Source: Neostapfia colusana
Lineage: Eukaryota; Streptophyta; Magnoliopsida; Poales; Poaceae
Reading direction: 5' to 3'
Assembly (NCBI GenBank): GCA_030760725.1
Contig: JASWHV010000012.1
Span: 78,938,968-79,002,967 of the forward strand
Length of the DNA stretch: 64,000 nt
Below, in pieces: positions 53,801-64,000 of the stretch (the first letter of the stretch is position 1; each line of letters starts with the position of its first letter). The notes under the pieces were generated by a model. That model did not search any database. It worked only from the letters and a program-made list of their open reading frames with translations, and was not told where the DNA came from. Position numbers and translations under genes: made by a program.

Positions 53801-56143
53801 ATGGAGAAATACTCCGCCAAACCTTGTGTGTTTAGTGGTATTGATTTTCAGGTTTGGAAGGCACGCATGGAAGCTTTCATCCAGGCGCAAGGCTTTGCAA
53901 TATGGGAAAAGGTGTACAAGCCTTACGATGTGCCTTCAAACGATCAATTCACGGCTACAAACATGAGAGATGTCGACAACAACAACAAGGCTCGGAACTT
54001 GATCATACAAGGACTAACTCAGAGCGACTTCGACCGTGTTGCACACCTCCGATTGGCGTACGATGTGTGAAGAGCACTTTGTGACTACCACGAAGGATCC
54101 AACACGATCAAGGAGGTAAGATTGGATATGTTCAAGAAAGAATACATGAACTTTGATCTGCAACCCAGTGAGTCCATTGATGACCTCTTTGCTCGCTTTA
54201 ATAAAATTCTCAGCAACTTGCGTAGCGTCAATGTTAATTTTTCAGATGCTGAAAATGCTAGGCAATTACTAAGTGCATTAGACATGTCAATTTGGGAGAT
54301 GAAAGTAACATCCATACGTTAATCCACTGTCATGAGTACTCTTACATTAGATGTGCTTTATTCTAAGCTAAAAACTCATGAAATTGACATTATATCACGT
54401 AAGAACCCAAATAAGACTATTGCATTTGTCTCACAACGTGATATGCCTAGCTCTGGCCAATCATCTAGCAATACACTTGCTTTGCTGTCTTCACTAACCT
54501 TGGAACAGATTGAGGAGTTTCCAGAGGAGGAGCTAGTACTTCTTTCTACTAGGTTCTCAAAAGCATTGCAAAATGTGAGAGCTAGAAGGAGAGGAAGCTC
54601 CGGACCTCAATGATGCTTTGAATGTGGTAAGACAGGATACTTTGGTACAGATTGCCCTAACCTTTCAGGTCCTTCTAACCGTGATGAAAAGCAGAATAAA
54701 GTCAAGTCCTCTTTTGGCAACGCCAACAAGAAAAAGAAGGGTTTTACAGGATGCAAACTGATAAACAGTTTCATCACCGCACTTCAAGAACTTGGCTCGA
54801 CTGATGTAGACATTGGAAGTGATGAAGATGAAGATGATCTGGCAAACTTGTGCTTCATGGCGAGCAAATCAAAATCAAGTATGGAGGATGCAAAACACAA
54901 TAGTGACAACGAAGAGGTATGTCTTACTTGCGAAGAAATGTGTGATGCTATTTCTCGTGCCACTATTATTGTTAAGAAAAAGGACAAAAAGCTTAGGGAC
55001 AATGCTGTTAAAATTGAGTCACTAGAATCTGAAATTAATCGTTTAAAATCCTTGATTCCTAGTGATGATTCTTGTTCCTCATGTGATTTAATATATGAAC
55101 AATTGTCCTCTCTAAGAAGTGCACACACCTTCACATTTGATAAAATTGAACTTGAAATCCAAAAGAACAAAAGCTTGCTGCACTTAATGATAAAAATTTG
55201 AAAGATACTTGTTGTTCTACAATTGATTTGCATTGTTCTACTTGCGATGATCTTGATAAGAAGCTACAAGATGCTATGAAAGAAATTTCTATATTGAACA
55301 ATGCTTTACGTTCTCATGAAGTTAAATATTGTTCCAATTGCAAATTAAAAGGAAAAACTTTATGTGAAAATTGTCTTGATCTATCAAATAAACTTGATAA
55401 CATGCATAGGACATTAGATCAGTTTTATAATGGGAATAAGAACCTAAACTTGCTGCTGAATTCTTTCAAGTCTTGCAATGATAAAACTGGTTTAGGTTTT
55501 GATTCACATGCTCATGCTAAGGAACATCCACCTAAAATTGTAAAATCATTAGGAAGTGGTTTCATTCAAACAGTTCCTAAACAAAAAGAAGTGGTTTTTA
55601 AATATGCAGGAGTGTTGTCACATTCGGGTTCAAATAAGCATATTGCATGCTCATCTAGATATGAACACAAAGTTAAATTTCATTGTACCTATTGTGGTAG
55701 AGATGGTCATGTCATAGATTTTTGTAATAGACTAGCTAAACAACATAAAAAGGAAAGAATGCAAGCTAGATCTTATAACTCTCATGCAAAATTTGCTGCA
55801 CATACTAAAACGAATATCAGGAACATGCAACCTATTGTTATGAGTCAGAAATATTCAAAGTTTACCTCCGGAAGCTTCAGTTTTTGCCTCCGGAGCTTCA
55901 GTTTTTGCCTCCGGACCTTCTGTTTTTGCCTTCGGAGCTACTGATTTTCGTGCTACACAAGTAACACCTCATAGGTCAGTAGTTAAGAACAAAAAATCTC
56001 AAACTTTGACTCATAAACCTGTTGTTTTATCTCAGCTTTCGCATGTTACTCCTGCTGGACGTCGTGTGACTCAGTACTGGATTCCTAAATGCCTTTTAAC
56101 TAACCCCAGTATTGAGTCATTGACGTATTGTGCTTCTATGTAG
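53801..56143 (+). pseudogene. Sirevirus A copy 3 gag, broken
   Basis: ATG 53801, 47 bases after the primer site. N-terminal capsid-like part (EKYSAKPCVFSGIDFQVWKA, then QGLTQSDFDRVAHL), then ESIDDLFARFNKILSNL. The first zinc knuckle at about 54614-54657 reads CFECGKTGYFGTDC, with Tyr where the zinc-binding His belongs. An acidic segment, coiled-coil and second knuckle CTYCGRDGHVIDFC (about 55684-55725) follow. A 21-base tandem repeat lies at 55866-55930. The frame ends in TAG 56141-56143 directly before the protease frame. Breaks: TGA 54068-54070, TAA near 54320, TGA 54611-54613 (also present in copy 2), a frameshift near 55195, and a one-base insertion in the tandem repeat near 55872. Confidence 0.88.
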
Positions 56144-59100
56144 GTTACACGCTTGAGGAAGGAGAACATTTGGATTGTGGATTCAGGTTGCTCACGCCAC
56201 ATGACCGGTAACAAAGAATGGTTCTCCTCTCTCTCTTTTGTGTCACGTGTAGAGAATGTTACTTTTGCCAATAATTCTTCAACTCCTATAATTGCTAAGG
56301 GTTCGGTTAGAGTAAATGATCACTACACTTTGAAGGATGTGACACTTGTCAAAAATTTAAAATACAACTTGCTTTCTGTTTCACAATTGCTAGATGAAAA
56401 TCTGGAAATTATTTTCAATAAAAACTGCTGCAAAGTTGTAGGTTCAAATAGTGAGCTTATTTTTAACATGTCTCGGTTTGGAAGAGTTTTTAAAGCTGAT
56501 TTTGATATGTCTTCCTCTAAGCATAGATGTCTAGTTGCAAATGATTCCAAAGATTTATATTTTTGGCATCGTAGACTTGGTCGCGTAGGCTTTGATCATC
56601 TCACGCGTGTTAGTGCTCTTGATCGCATACGTGAGCTGCCTAAGCTTAAAGGGGATAAAGAAATTGTGTGCTCTTCTTGTAGACATGCTAAGATGGTTGC
56701 AGGTTCACATGCTCCTCTCACAATGACCATGACAACTGAACCGGGTCAACTTTTACACCTTGACACCGTAGGACCTTCACGTGTTCAATCCTTCGGAGGT
56801 AAATGGTATGTTCTTGTGATTGTTGATGACTATTCTAGAGACTCTTGGGTTTACTTTATGGCATCTAAGAATGAAGCTTTAGTCACTTTAGAACTTTATT
56901 TCTTAGATTATCAATTGATCACCCAGGATCTTTAAGAGCAATTAGAAGTGATAATGGAACAGAATTTAAAAATCAATCTTTGATCACTTTTGTGCTAAAA
57001 ATGCAATAGATCATCAATTTTCTTCACCATATGTACCTCAACAAAACAGTGTTGTAGAGAGAAAGAACAGAACCTTAGTTGAGATGGCTAGGACTATGCT
57101 TGATGAATATCAAACTCCTAGGAAATTTTGGGCTGATGCAATTGCAACCGCTTGTTATGTCTCAAATCGTGTTTTCTTGAGTGCTAAGCTAGGTAAAACA
57201 CCATATGATCTCAGGTTTGGACATAGGCCTAGTGTCATTGCAAATGCTTTGTTAAGAACCATGGTAATCTTGATAAATTTGAAGCTAGATCTGTTGATGC
57301 CATGTTTCTTGGTTATCCATCTCATACTAGAGGCTACCGTGTGCTTTTACTTGATACTAACAAAATTGTGGACACTTGTGAGGTTTCTTTTCATGAAGCT
57401 AGCCCAGGTACTAGTTCAAATATGGCAGGTCCGGATCCATATCCGCAGGGGGAGAGTATTTTCGTTGAAGAAGAGGAAGAAGTGGTGCTGCTGCCCGAAA
57501 ATTCAGCAGCTAATGACATTGTTCCAGCTCCTGATCTTGATTCACAGCCAGCACCGACGACCACCATTGCTGGTCCAGATCCTCCTCACGTCACAAGCTC
57601 ATCTATTTGTGATGAACATGAAGAATAAGAAGCTTGTGAAGTGTCCACTCCCCTCCGGATTCTCAAAAGTCATCCTCCACAACAAATTATTGGAAGCTTG
57701 CATGAACGAGTTACAAGATCCAGGCTTTTCGACCCCAATTCTCATGCTCATTCTGCTTTTGTTGCTTCTTTTGAACCCAAAGATATATCACACGCACTCA
57801 CTAATGAATCTTGGATTATTGCCATGCAAGAAGAGTTAGAAAATTTTGAAAGAAATAATGTTTGGAAACTTGTACCTCCACCTCAAGGTCACACTTTAAT
57901 TGGAACTAAATGGGTGTTTAAAAATAAACAAAGTGAGGATGGGGTTGTGGTTAGGAATAAGGCTAGGTTGGTTGCTCAAGGTTTCACCCAAGTTGAAGGT
58001 CTAGATTTTGATGAAACTTTTGCTCCTGTTGCTAGATTAGAAGCCATAAGAATTTTGTTATCTTTTGCTGCATCTAAATGTTTTAAGCTATATCAAATGG
58101 ATGTTAAAAGTGTTTTTCTTAATGGCTACATAGATGAGGAGGTTTATGTCAAACAACCACCTGGTTTTGAAAATCCAAATTTTCCTAATCATGTTTACAA
58201 ACTGTCCAAAGCCTTGTACGGTCTCAAACAAGCCCCTAGAGCATGGTATGATAGGTTAAAAACATTCTTACTTGAAAATGGGTTTACCATGGGCAACGTT
58301 GATAAAACTCTTTTTGTGCTTAAGCATGGCAATGACTCATTATTCGTTCAAGTGTATGTGGATGCTATTATCTTTGGTTGTGCTTCTCATGATCTTGTGT
58401 CCAAGTTTTCAGCTATGATGAGTTCAGAATTTGAGATGAGTATGATGGGAGAACTCACGTACTTTTTGGGGCTGCAAATCAAGAAAACCAAGGAGGGTAC
58501 CTTTGTGCATCAAACAAAGTATACAAAAGATCTCCTAAGGCGCTTCAACATGGACAAAAGCAAGCCTCTTCGTACACCAATGGGAACAGCAACAACACTT
58601 GAACTTGATGAAGATTGTGATCCCGTTGATCAAAAAGAATATAGAAGCATGATCGGATCACTTTTATATCTCACGGCATCAAGACCGGACATACAATTCA
58701 GCGTATGTCTTTGTGCACGGTTTCAAGCTTCCCCACGTGCTTCACATCGTCAAGCCATCAAAAGGATTCTCAGGTACTTACATGGAACTCAAGAATTTGT
58801 CATTTTTCTTCCTTCTTCCTCAACCGTTACTTTGAAAGCTTTTTCCGATGCTGATTTTGGGGGTTGTAGGATTGATAGGAAAAGTACGTCTCGTGCTTGT
58901 CATTTTCTTGGTAATTCACTTGTTGCCTGGTCCTCTAGAAAACAAAGTTCAGTTGCACAATCCATAGCCGAATCTGAATATGTAGCTGCTGCTAGTGCTT
59001 GCTCACAAATTCTTTTGATTGTTCAAACACTTAAGGACTACGGGGTTGATCCAGATAGTGTTCTACTGTTTTGTGATAACACTAGTGCCATTTGCATTGC

Positions 59101-59309
59101 TAAAAACCCCGTGCAACATTCGAGAACTAAGCACATTGACATTAGGTATCACTTTCTCCGTGATAATGTCGAAAAGGGAACATCGTGCTTCACCATGTAG
59201 ATACCGAACAACAATTGGCTGACATTTTTATAAAATCTTTGGATTTCACTCATTTTTGTTACATTCGTAGTGAAATATAGGGGTTATGCATACTCATGGC
59301 TTGAATTGA
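56144..59309 (+). pseudogene. Sirevirus A copy 3 pol (PR, IN, RT, RNase H), RT active site mutated
   Basis: Follows the gag TAG in the same frame. Protease VDSGCSRHMTG (56177-56209); zinc part with CSSCRHAKMVAG; integrase Asp in LHLDTVGP (about 56755), Asp in RSDNGTEF (about 56955), Glu in QQNSVVERKN (about 57055). RT is in the 57641-59200 frame: GTKWVFKNKQSEDG, GLDFDETFAPVARLE, YQMDVKSVFLNG, LYGLKQAPRAW, then YVDA in place of YVDD (Ala codon 58364-58366). RNase H: DADFGGCRIDRKST, TKHIDIRYHFLRDN. The end is at TGA 59307-59309. Breaks: frameshifts near 56930, 56985 and 57235 (with a small deletion), a TAA near 57627, and a one-base loss near 59178 followed by TAG. Confidence 0.92.
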
Positions 59310-60303
59310 GGGAGAATTTTGAAACATGGGAAGTCTATGTGCGAATCTAAAATTAAAATAATATGAGCATAGTATTTCATGCATATATGACTTTGTGATT
59401 CCTTTTTCATGCTGAAAGTTCTTAATACATTACTCGTGTTATACATTTTGTAGTTTTACCATGTCTAGTAATTGAAATAATTACTTACACTAAATCTGGT
59501 CATGGTCGAACTTTCTTGCTGTTTTGAACTTGTTGCATGCTCACATGTGCTTTTAATCATAAAGAATTAATCAAGTAATCAACTCACATGTTGAGTTTTT
59601 ATGTTCAAATAAAAAAATGAGAAAAGATCAAGAGAATATGCATGCATCGCACTTCTTCTTTTGAGATGGCTTATCATTGCACTTAGATATTAACTTGAAA
59701 GGAGTTGTGTATGACGAAAACCATGTCCTTAAGCTTCTGACTGTCAAATGACATAGGTTTGGCTTGGTTGGTTAGAATAAGGCTGATGCTGCATATAATC
59801 TCTTACAAATGTCATAAGATCAAAATTTATGCTTTAAATGATAAATAAAATGCAGCAACAAGTGTCATGTTTTCAGGTCTTGAAATAGTTAAGTTTGTGA
59901 GATCATGACTTGCTTAAATTGAAAATTACACTTGATCTCTAGCATGGCTTACACTACTTTATGTATCTCATTGATGTGATAGTGTAAGTTACTTGATAGT
60001 ATGATTTGGATGAGCTTTGTTTTATATGTATATGTTATAATGTGCTCATAACAAATTAAAATTTCCCTTTTGTAACTTGCTGAATACATTGTCAAAGGGG
60101 GAGAAATTGATCACACATTGCACACATTCACAAGTGTTTTGGCACGATTCTTCTCAGGGGGAGAATTTTTGGTATTTTTGTTTTTCTTATCATTTTATTT
60201 CTGATTTACAAAGGGGGAGAAATTGTTTTCAAAACTTTTCATGTGAATAAGCCAATGTTCGGATTTTAAGTGGTGTTGCCAATGCATTCATCAAGGGGGA
60301 GAT
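59310..60303 (+). other. Sirevirus A copy 3, 3' non-coding tract with multiple polypurine motifs
   Basis: No gene. GGGGGAG motifs occur near 60097, 60157, 60212 and 60295; the last abuts the LTR. The tract is conserved in copies 1 and 2. Confidence 0.78.
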
Positions 60304-61903
60304 TGTGAGACCAATGTGTGCTGAATACATTGGCTTTGACGATAAAAGTTTTGACTACTACCAAAACACATTTTCATCAAGGTCCGACTCTAGGTCCGAG
60401 CTCCTGCAAGATCCGACGATAGGTCCGACTAGTTTTAGTAAGCTCCGGCGCTGGGTCCGACTAGCTTTGGTAAGCTCCGATTCAAGCCGGTTAGCTTTGG
60501 TAAGGTTCGAAGCTTGATTGCAATGGTTCTGCTTTTAACTTGCAGTGTTTCGAACTTGCTTTACTCTTATGGAAATTTTGTTAGTATTATTTTACTAAGT
60601 TTTTGGTGTGTTTTGGTGGTTATGGCTGATATCATTTTGCTATGGTTTACAACATGCTTATGTGAGGTGCTCACGTAAGATGTTGTAGTTTCGGAACTAA
60701 CGAGAGTCAAGTCGAGGACTTGTGCTCGGAAGTATTGGTTGTTTATTCATGTGCAGGTGTTGCTTGAGTTCAAGACATGGCTGGTGACGGGATCCATTGA
60801 ACTAGTCTTAGGGAGAAGATGAGGTTCAACAACCAAGTTCGGGAGGAATTGTGGTTGAGTTGATCGGGAGGTTGCGCAGCATGTTTGAATCAAGAACAAT
60901 GCATATGAAGGTATCGTGGACGTTGTTGGAAGGTGTTTGCACGTGTGCAAGGAGTGCATGGACGTGGCAACATGGTTCCAAGGTGTGGTGAAGAGATATG
61001 GAAGTGGAGATATGGTTGAAAAGGTTCAACCGGCTGGATTTTGCGCTCAGTCTGCGGCTGAGGCGGTTATGGTTTGTTTATGGAAAGTTTCGAGTTGGTT
61101 ATAACAGGATTTCGTGTTAGGCATGAAGTAGAGTTGTTTTAGGAATGTTTGGGACGTTCCTAAGGTGTTTGGAAGTCTTAATATTGCTTCTATCTGCGTA
61201 TAGAAGAGTCTTGAGCAGTATTGAAAAGTTACAGTTTGAATCCAAGTAGGAGTAGGAGTCCTAGTTTGAATTGGATTGGCCATAGAGCTGGTTATATAAG
61301 CAAGGGAGGCCAAGGCTCGTGGAGAGCACGACTTTGGGGCTGTTCCTCTTGTGTTTTGATAAATAAAATTCGTATTCTAAAGGAACTTTTATGCCTTGTT
61401 CGTCCGACTTGTTTCAGACAAGTTTTTCTCGTCGAGTTTCTGTTCAGCACTACCTTGCTTCGGTGGTTTTACCATAACTCGAGTTTTACAGATCCAATTG
61501 ATGTAATTATTTTTGGGTTGTCTTCACAACTTGATTATCTATCATCTGTGAAAATTTCATGGTCATTGAATTTGTGGTTTCTGATCTACACGAGTTTCTT
61601 TGCAGTATTTCGGAACTGTTTTTCTCGCGTAGGACAGATTGACCTTTGTTCAATCTTTGAATCGTAACTTGAGTTTCTCTAAACGGATTTTCATGATTCT
61701 TGTTGTGACGTCTTCGTGACTTGATTCTATACAATCTATACTAGTTTTGTCACAGTTGAACACGTTTATATTAGTCGCACACATGGTTTCTTTAACAGAT
61801 CGGTTTTCTGTTGAGGGGTGTTTTGTTGCTTCCGCTGAAAAGTTTTTATCTACTATTCAAACCCCCTCCTCTGGTAGCTTTACACGTGTACTTCGATCCT
61901 ACA
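60304..61903 (+). repeat. Sirevirus A copy 3, 3' LTR
   Basis: Starts TGTGAGACC after AAGGGGGAGAT and ends CGATCCTACA, 1.6 kb. It pairs with 52145-53739. Confidence 0.95.
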
Positions 61904-64000
61904 ATAAATCTGAAATTTAGTAAGCAATATTTGGTGGCACACATGTAGCAATACAATTATACATATCAGCAGAATTGAATCATAACATTCCATAAATTAT
62001 CTACGTTACGACGCAGTGAACAAGCGATACTCATCACCGCGAGGGACGGCGAATTGACTCGATATACACCTGCATGGATACCCAAAGAGCACGTTACATA
62101 CACCCACCCGTGGAGCTGCACAGCACGCTCACTCGATGCCGTACGGGACAACCTTTCACCCAACAGCCCAAACGTCGAACCGGTCGCACCGAAACGAGCA
62201 GGAGGTTCCCTACACAGAGCATCTCTCTATGCCAGTTAGCAGATTTCCACCTTGCTGCCCTCAGCCTACACCTATAAATCGGTGCGTTATGCCTCGACGC
62301 CCGAAGGTATAGGTTACATCGGTTTATCGGGGCCCATATATCCGATATGCCTTCGGTACGTTCAATACTTGTTCAGCAGGGCCGCACACGGATCGGTCCT
62401 CAATCGACACGGACAGGGCTGCGCACACAAGACTTCCTCTTGCTGCGCCCTAGCCCCTGCCCAGTCTCATTTTCATTACTAAAGTGATCTCACATCACTC
62501 GAACCAATAACGTGTCTCCCAAGCCTAACTCGCGAGTAGATTCCAACTACTCAACTTGTACCGGAGTTCTATGAATCATTAAGCATAGCCTGTCTACTCG
62601 AGGACTTAGACACTACCCTCACTCTTATAGGAAAAAGCTGTTTATGCATGTGGTTTTCATCCACCCTACACCTAATGCACAATCATGTACCTCATACTAA
62701 GTATATAACAAAGCAAAACTTTATAAAAGGGTTTAATGTAAACCGGGGCTTGCCTTGTTTCTGTTGGTCAGTGGTTAGGGCTTCGTCCGTAAGAAGGAAG
62801 TCGAGCACTTCCGGAGTCTCCTCGCCTTCTGCGACTACACGTTAACGATAAGCTATATGTCAATTTACATGCAATGTTTAGAACTGAATAAGTAATCATC
62901 ATAACTCTAGCTAGCCCTCCCCTTTGGTTCTGAAATTTTTATGGTGGCTTGGTAGGGTCCTAACCAGTGTCTTGACCAAGTTTCATTTGAAACAAAGTTC
63001 ATTTGAGCCTTGTACAAATAAAAGCCTATTTGGTCAACATTAGAGCCTCTAAGGAATTCCAGGGGTTTTCATGGCTCCAACCATTACTTTCTGGAAACTA
63101 GAATTTAATATGGTTCTAATGGAATTGGTTTCATGTCATTTGAAGAATTCTAATGGAAGTTATGCCCTAAACAAGATTTGAGAAAATCTGAAAAATGTTT
63201 CTGTACATTTTTCCATTTTCTCAGGGCAGTTCCTTTAATCACCTCATTAGGGGGACTAAATGAACCCGGATGGGTCTGAAAATTTTACTGTGACTCAAGG
63301 ATTTTCCAATGAACCTCCCAGCCAAATTTCAGAATTTTTCATAAAGTAGTTCTCCATATAAAATTCCTAACAATTTAAATTTTAGGGAAATAATTCTGGA
63401 AAAATATTAAGTTTCATGAGCTGAAATTTGTGTTGCTGGAAAGTACTAAAAAAGCTGAGTTCAGAAAATTTTGGTTCACTGAATTTGAAGCTTCCTACAC
63501 AAAGTTATGAATTTCTAAATTTTGAGCTGAAACTGGAATTGTTTTGCTATTGGAAAAAGACTTGGGCCCACGTTTTAAACCTCAGCCAGTGAAATCCGAG
63601 AACACACGGGCTACAGGGTTACCCCACGCGCAGCCACACGTGATCCCGAGCCACATCCGATCCGGGTTTAAAATTTACTCACTGACCGGTGGGTCAGCCC
63701 CACCCTTCTTCTTCCTCCGACCTCTTCTTCCCGCGCGCGCGCTCACCTCGCCGGACCGAGGCGGCGCCTCGCCGGCTGAGCACTCCCGGCCATTTCCCGG
63801 CCGGAGACTCGCCGCCCGAGGGTTTTTGGGGTCGGGGAACTCGGTTGTGGTATCGGTGTGGGTGCTAAGGACTGGAACTGTGCCGGCGACGTGCGGCGGC
63901 TTCAGGAGAGATTCTGCGTCGTCGGCTGGTGGCCCTAGCCCGCCAAAACCTCGATTGATCGGCTCTAGAGCATCCTCGGATGCTAGGGAAGCTCGGCAAA
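61904..64000 (-). repeat. Family C LTR, copy C3, second segment (runs off the window)
   Basis: Continues 51609-52144 beyond the Sirevirus insertion. It aligns in the same orientation with 24130-26240 of copy C1: GCGAGGGACGG, CAATACTTG, CTCGCGAGTAGATTCCAACTACTC, then an AT-rich part and the GC-rich leader from 63680. No host gene is seen. It carries exon 2 of the candidate LTR small ORF at 62754-62834. Confidence 0.75.
62754..62834 (-). other. Candidate exon 2 of the LTR small ORF, copy C3
   Basis: 81 bases on the minus strand, between the acceptor CGTGTAG and the GC-type donor GCAAGC. It is phase 1 on both sides and open, encoding an acidic, Gln-rich peptide (TPEVLDFLLTDEALTTDQQ). Length and phase equal those of exon 2 in the left family D LTR (5342-5422), although the sequences hardly match. 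Confidence 0.45.

Larger units (their letters stand above)
52145..61903 (+). mobile_element. Sirevirus A copy 3, full-length Ty1/copia element
   Basis: 9.76 kb with 5' LTR 52145-53739, primer site 53742-53754, gag 53801-56143, pol 56144-59309, a 3' tract with several polypurine motifs, 3' LTR 60304-61903 and TSD ATAAA. The LTR pair differs visibly more than the Tekay pair in the first 250 bases, so it is probably the older of the two complete elements. Gag and pol hold stops and frameshifts and the RT active site is mutated, so it cannot move by itself. Confidence 0.96.

Noticed and set aside
56153..56935. Intact copia protease-integrase gene
   Set aside because: The frame ends within the integrase core; frameshifts near 56930-57235 separate the catalytic residues, so it is part of a pseudogene.

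Overview
This window is plant nuclear DNA, most likely from a large grass genome, and it consists almost entirely of nested LTR retrotransposons. I see no host gene, tRNA, rRNA or CRISPR array. The grass assignment rests on an Opie/Ji-like Sirevirus, a Tekay-type chromovirus with 3.4 kb LTRs, and a Tat-like gag of a type common in grasses. The species cannot be named. The density of nesting fits pericentromeric or other gene-poor heterochromatin.

Layout, left to right. Positions 1-524 are the edge of a Tekay-type LTR (minus strand) inserted in the RT gene of Sirevirus A copy 1 (525-3659, plus). That copy sits in the leader of 'family D', a Tekay-like element whose LTRs begin TGTGACAC (3660-11540, minus; LTR-internal-LTR-internal order). 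Family D was inserted 8 bases into the 3' LTR of Sirevirus A copy 2 (11541-19744, minus), which itself interrupts a decayed Tat-like gypsy gag (19745-20744). An unclassified LTR-like stretch follows (20745-22749). Then come two inverted, head-to-head copies of 'family C', which has a non-coding leader (22750-28762).

From 28763 to 51608 lies Sirevirus B (minus, Opie/Ji-like), whose LTR is full of GGACTAGTCC palindromes and which carries an extra ORF after pol. Its integrase gene is split by a nearly intact Tekay chromovirus (35683-48359, plus, TSD GTTAC). A third family C LTR (51609-52144 plus 61904-64000) interrupts Sirevirus B's other LTR, and is itself interrupted by Sirevirus A copy 3 (52145-61903, plus, TSD ATAAA).

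Gene content is therefore gag, protease, integrase, reverse transcriptase and RNase H in several states of decay, plus accessory ORFs. The only clean long CDS is ORF0 of the Tekay element (39333-40112). Its first 17 residues match the histone H3 tail in register, and the same element ends its integrase in a chromodomain. The second strong signal is a three-exon small reading frame inside the LTRs of the Tekay element and of family D. It has the same intron phases in every copy, and exons 2 and 3 of it are visible in family C. The third is an array of about nine degenerate LTR-end/tRNA-primer-site units in the family D leader. The fourth is a roughly 55-base repeat array carrying CACGTGTC boxes directly upstream of the family D LTR TATA box.

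All boundaries were read by eye from TG...CA ends, primer sites, polypurine tracts and target-site duplications. Family names are lineage-level recognition and not the result of a search.
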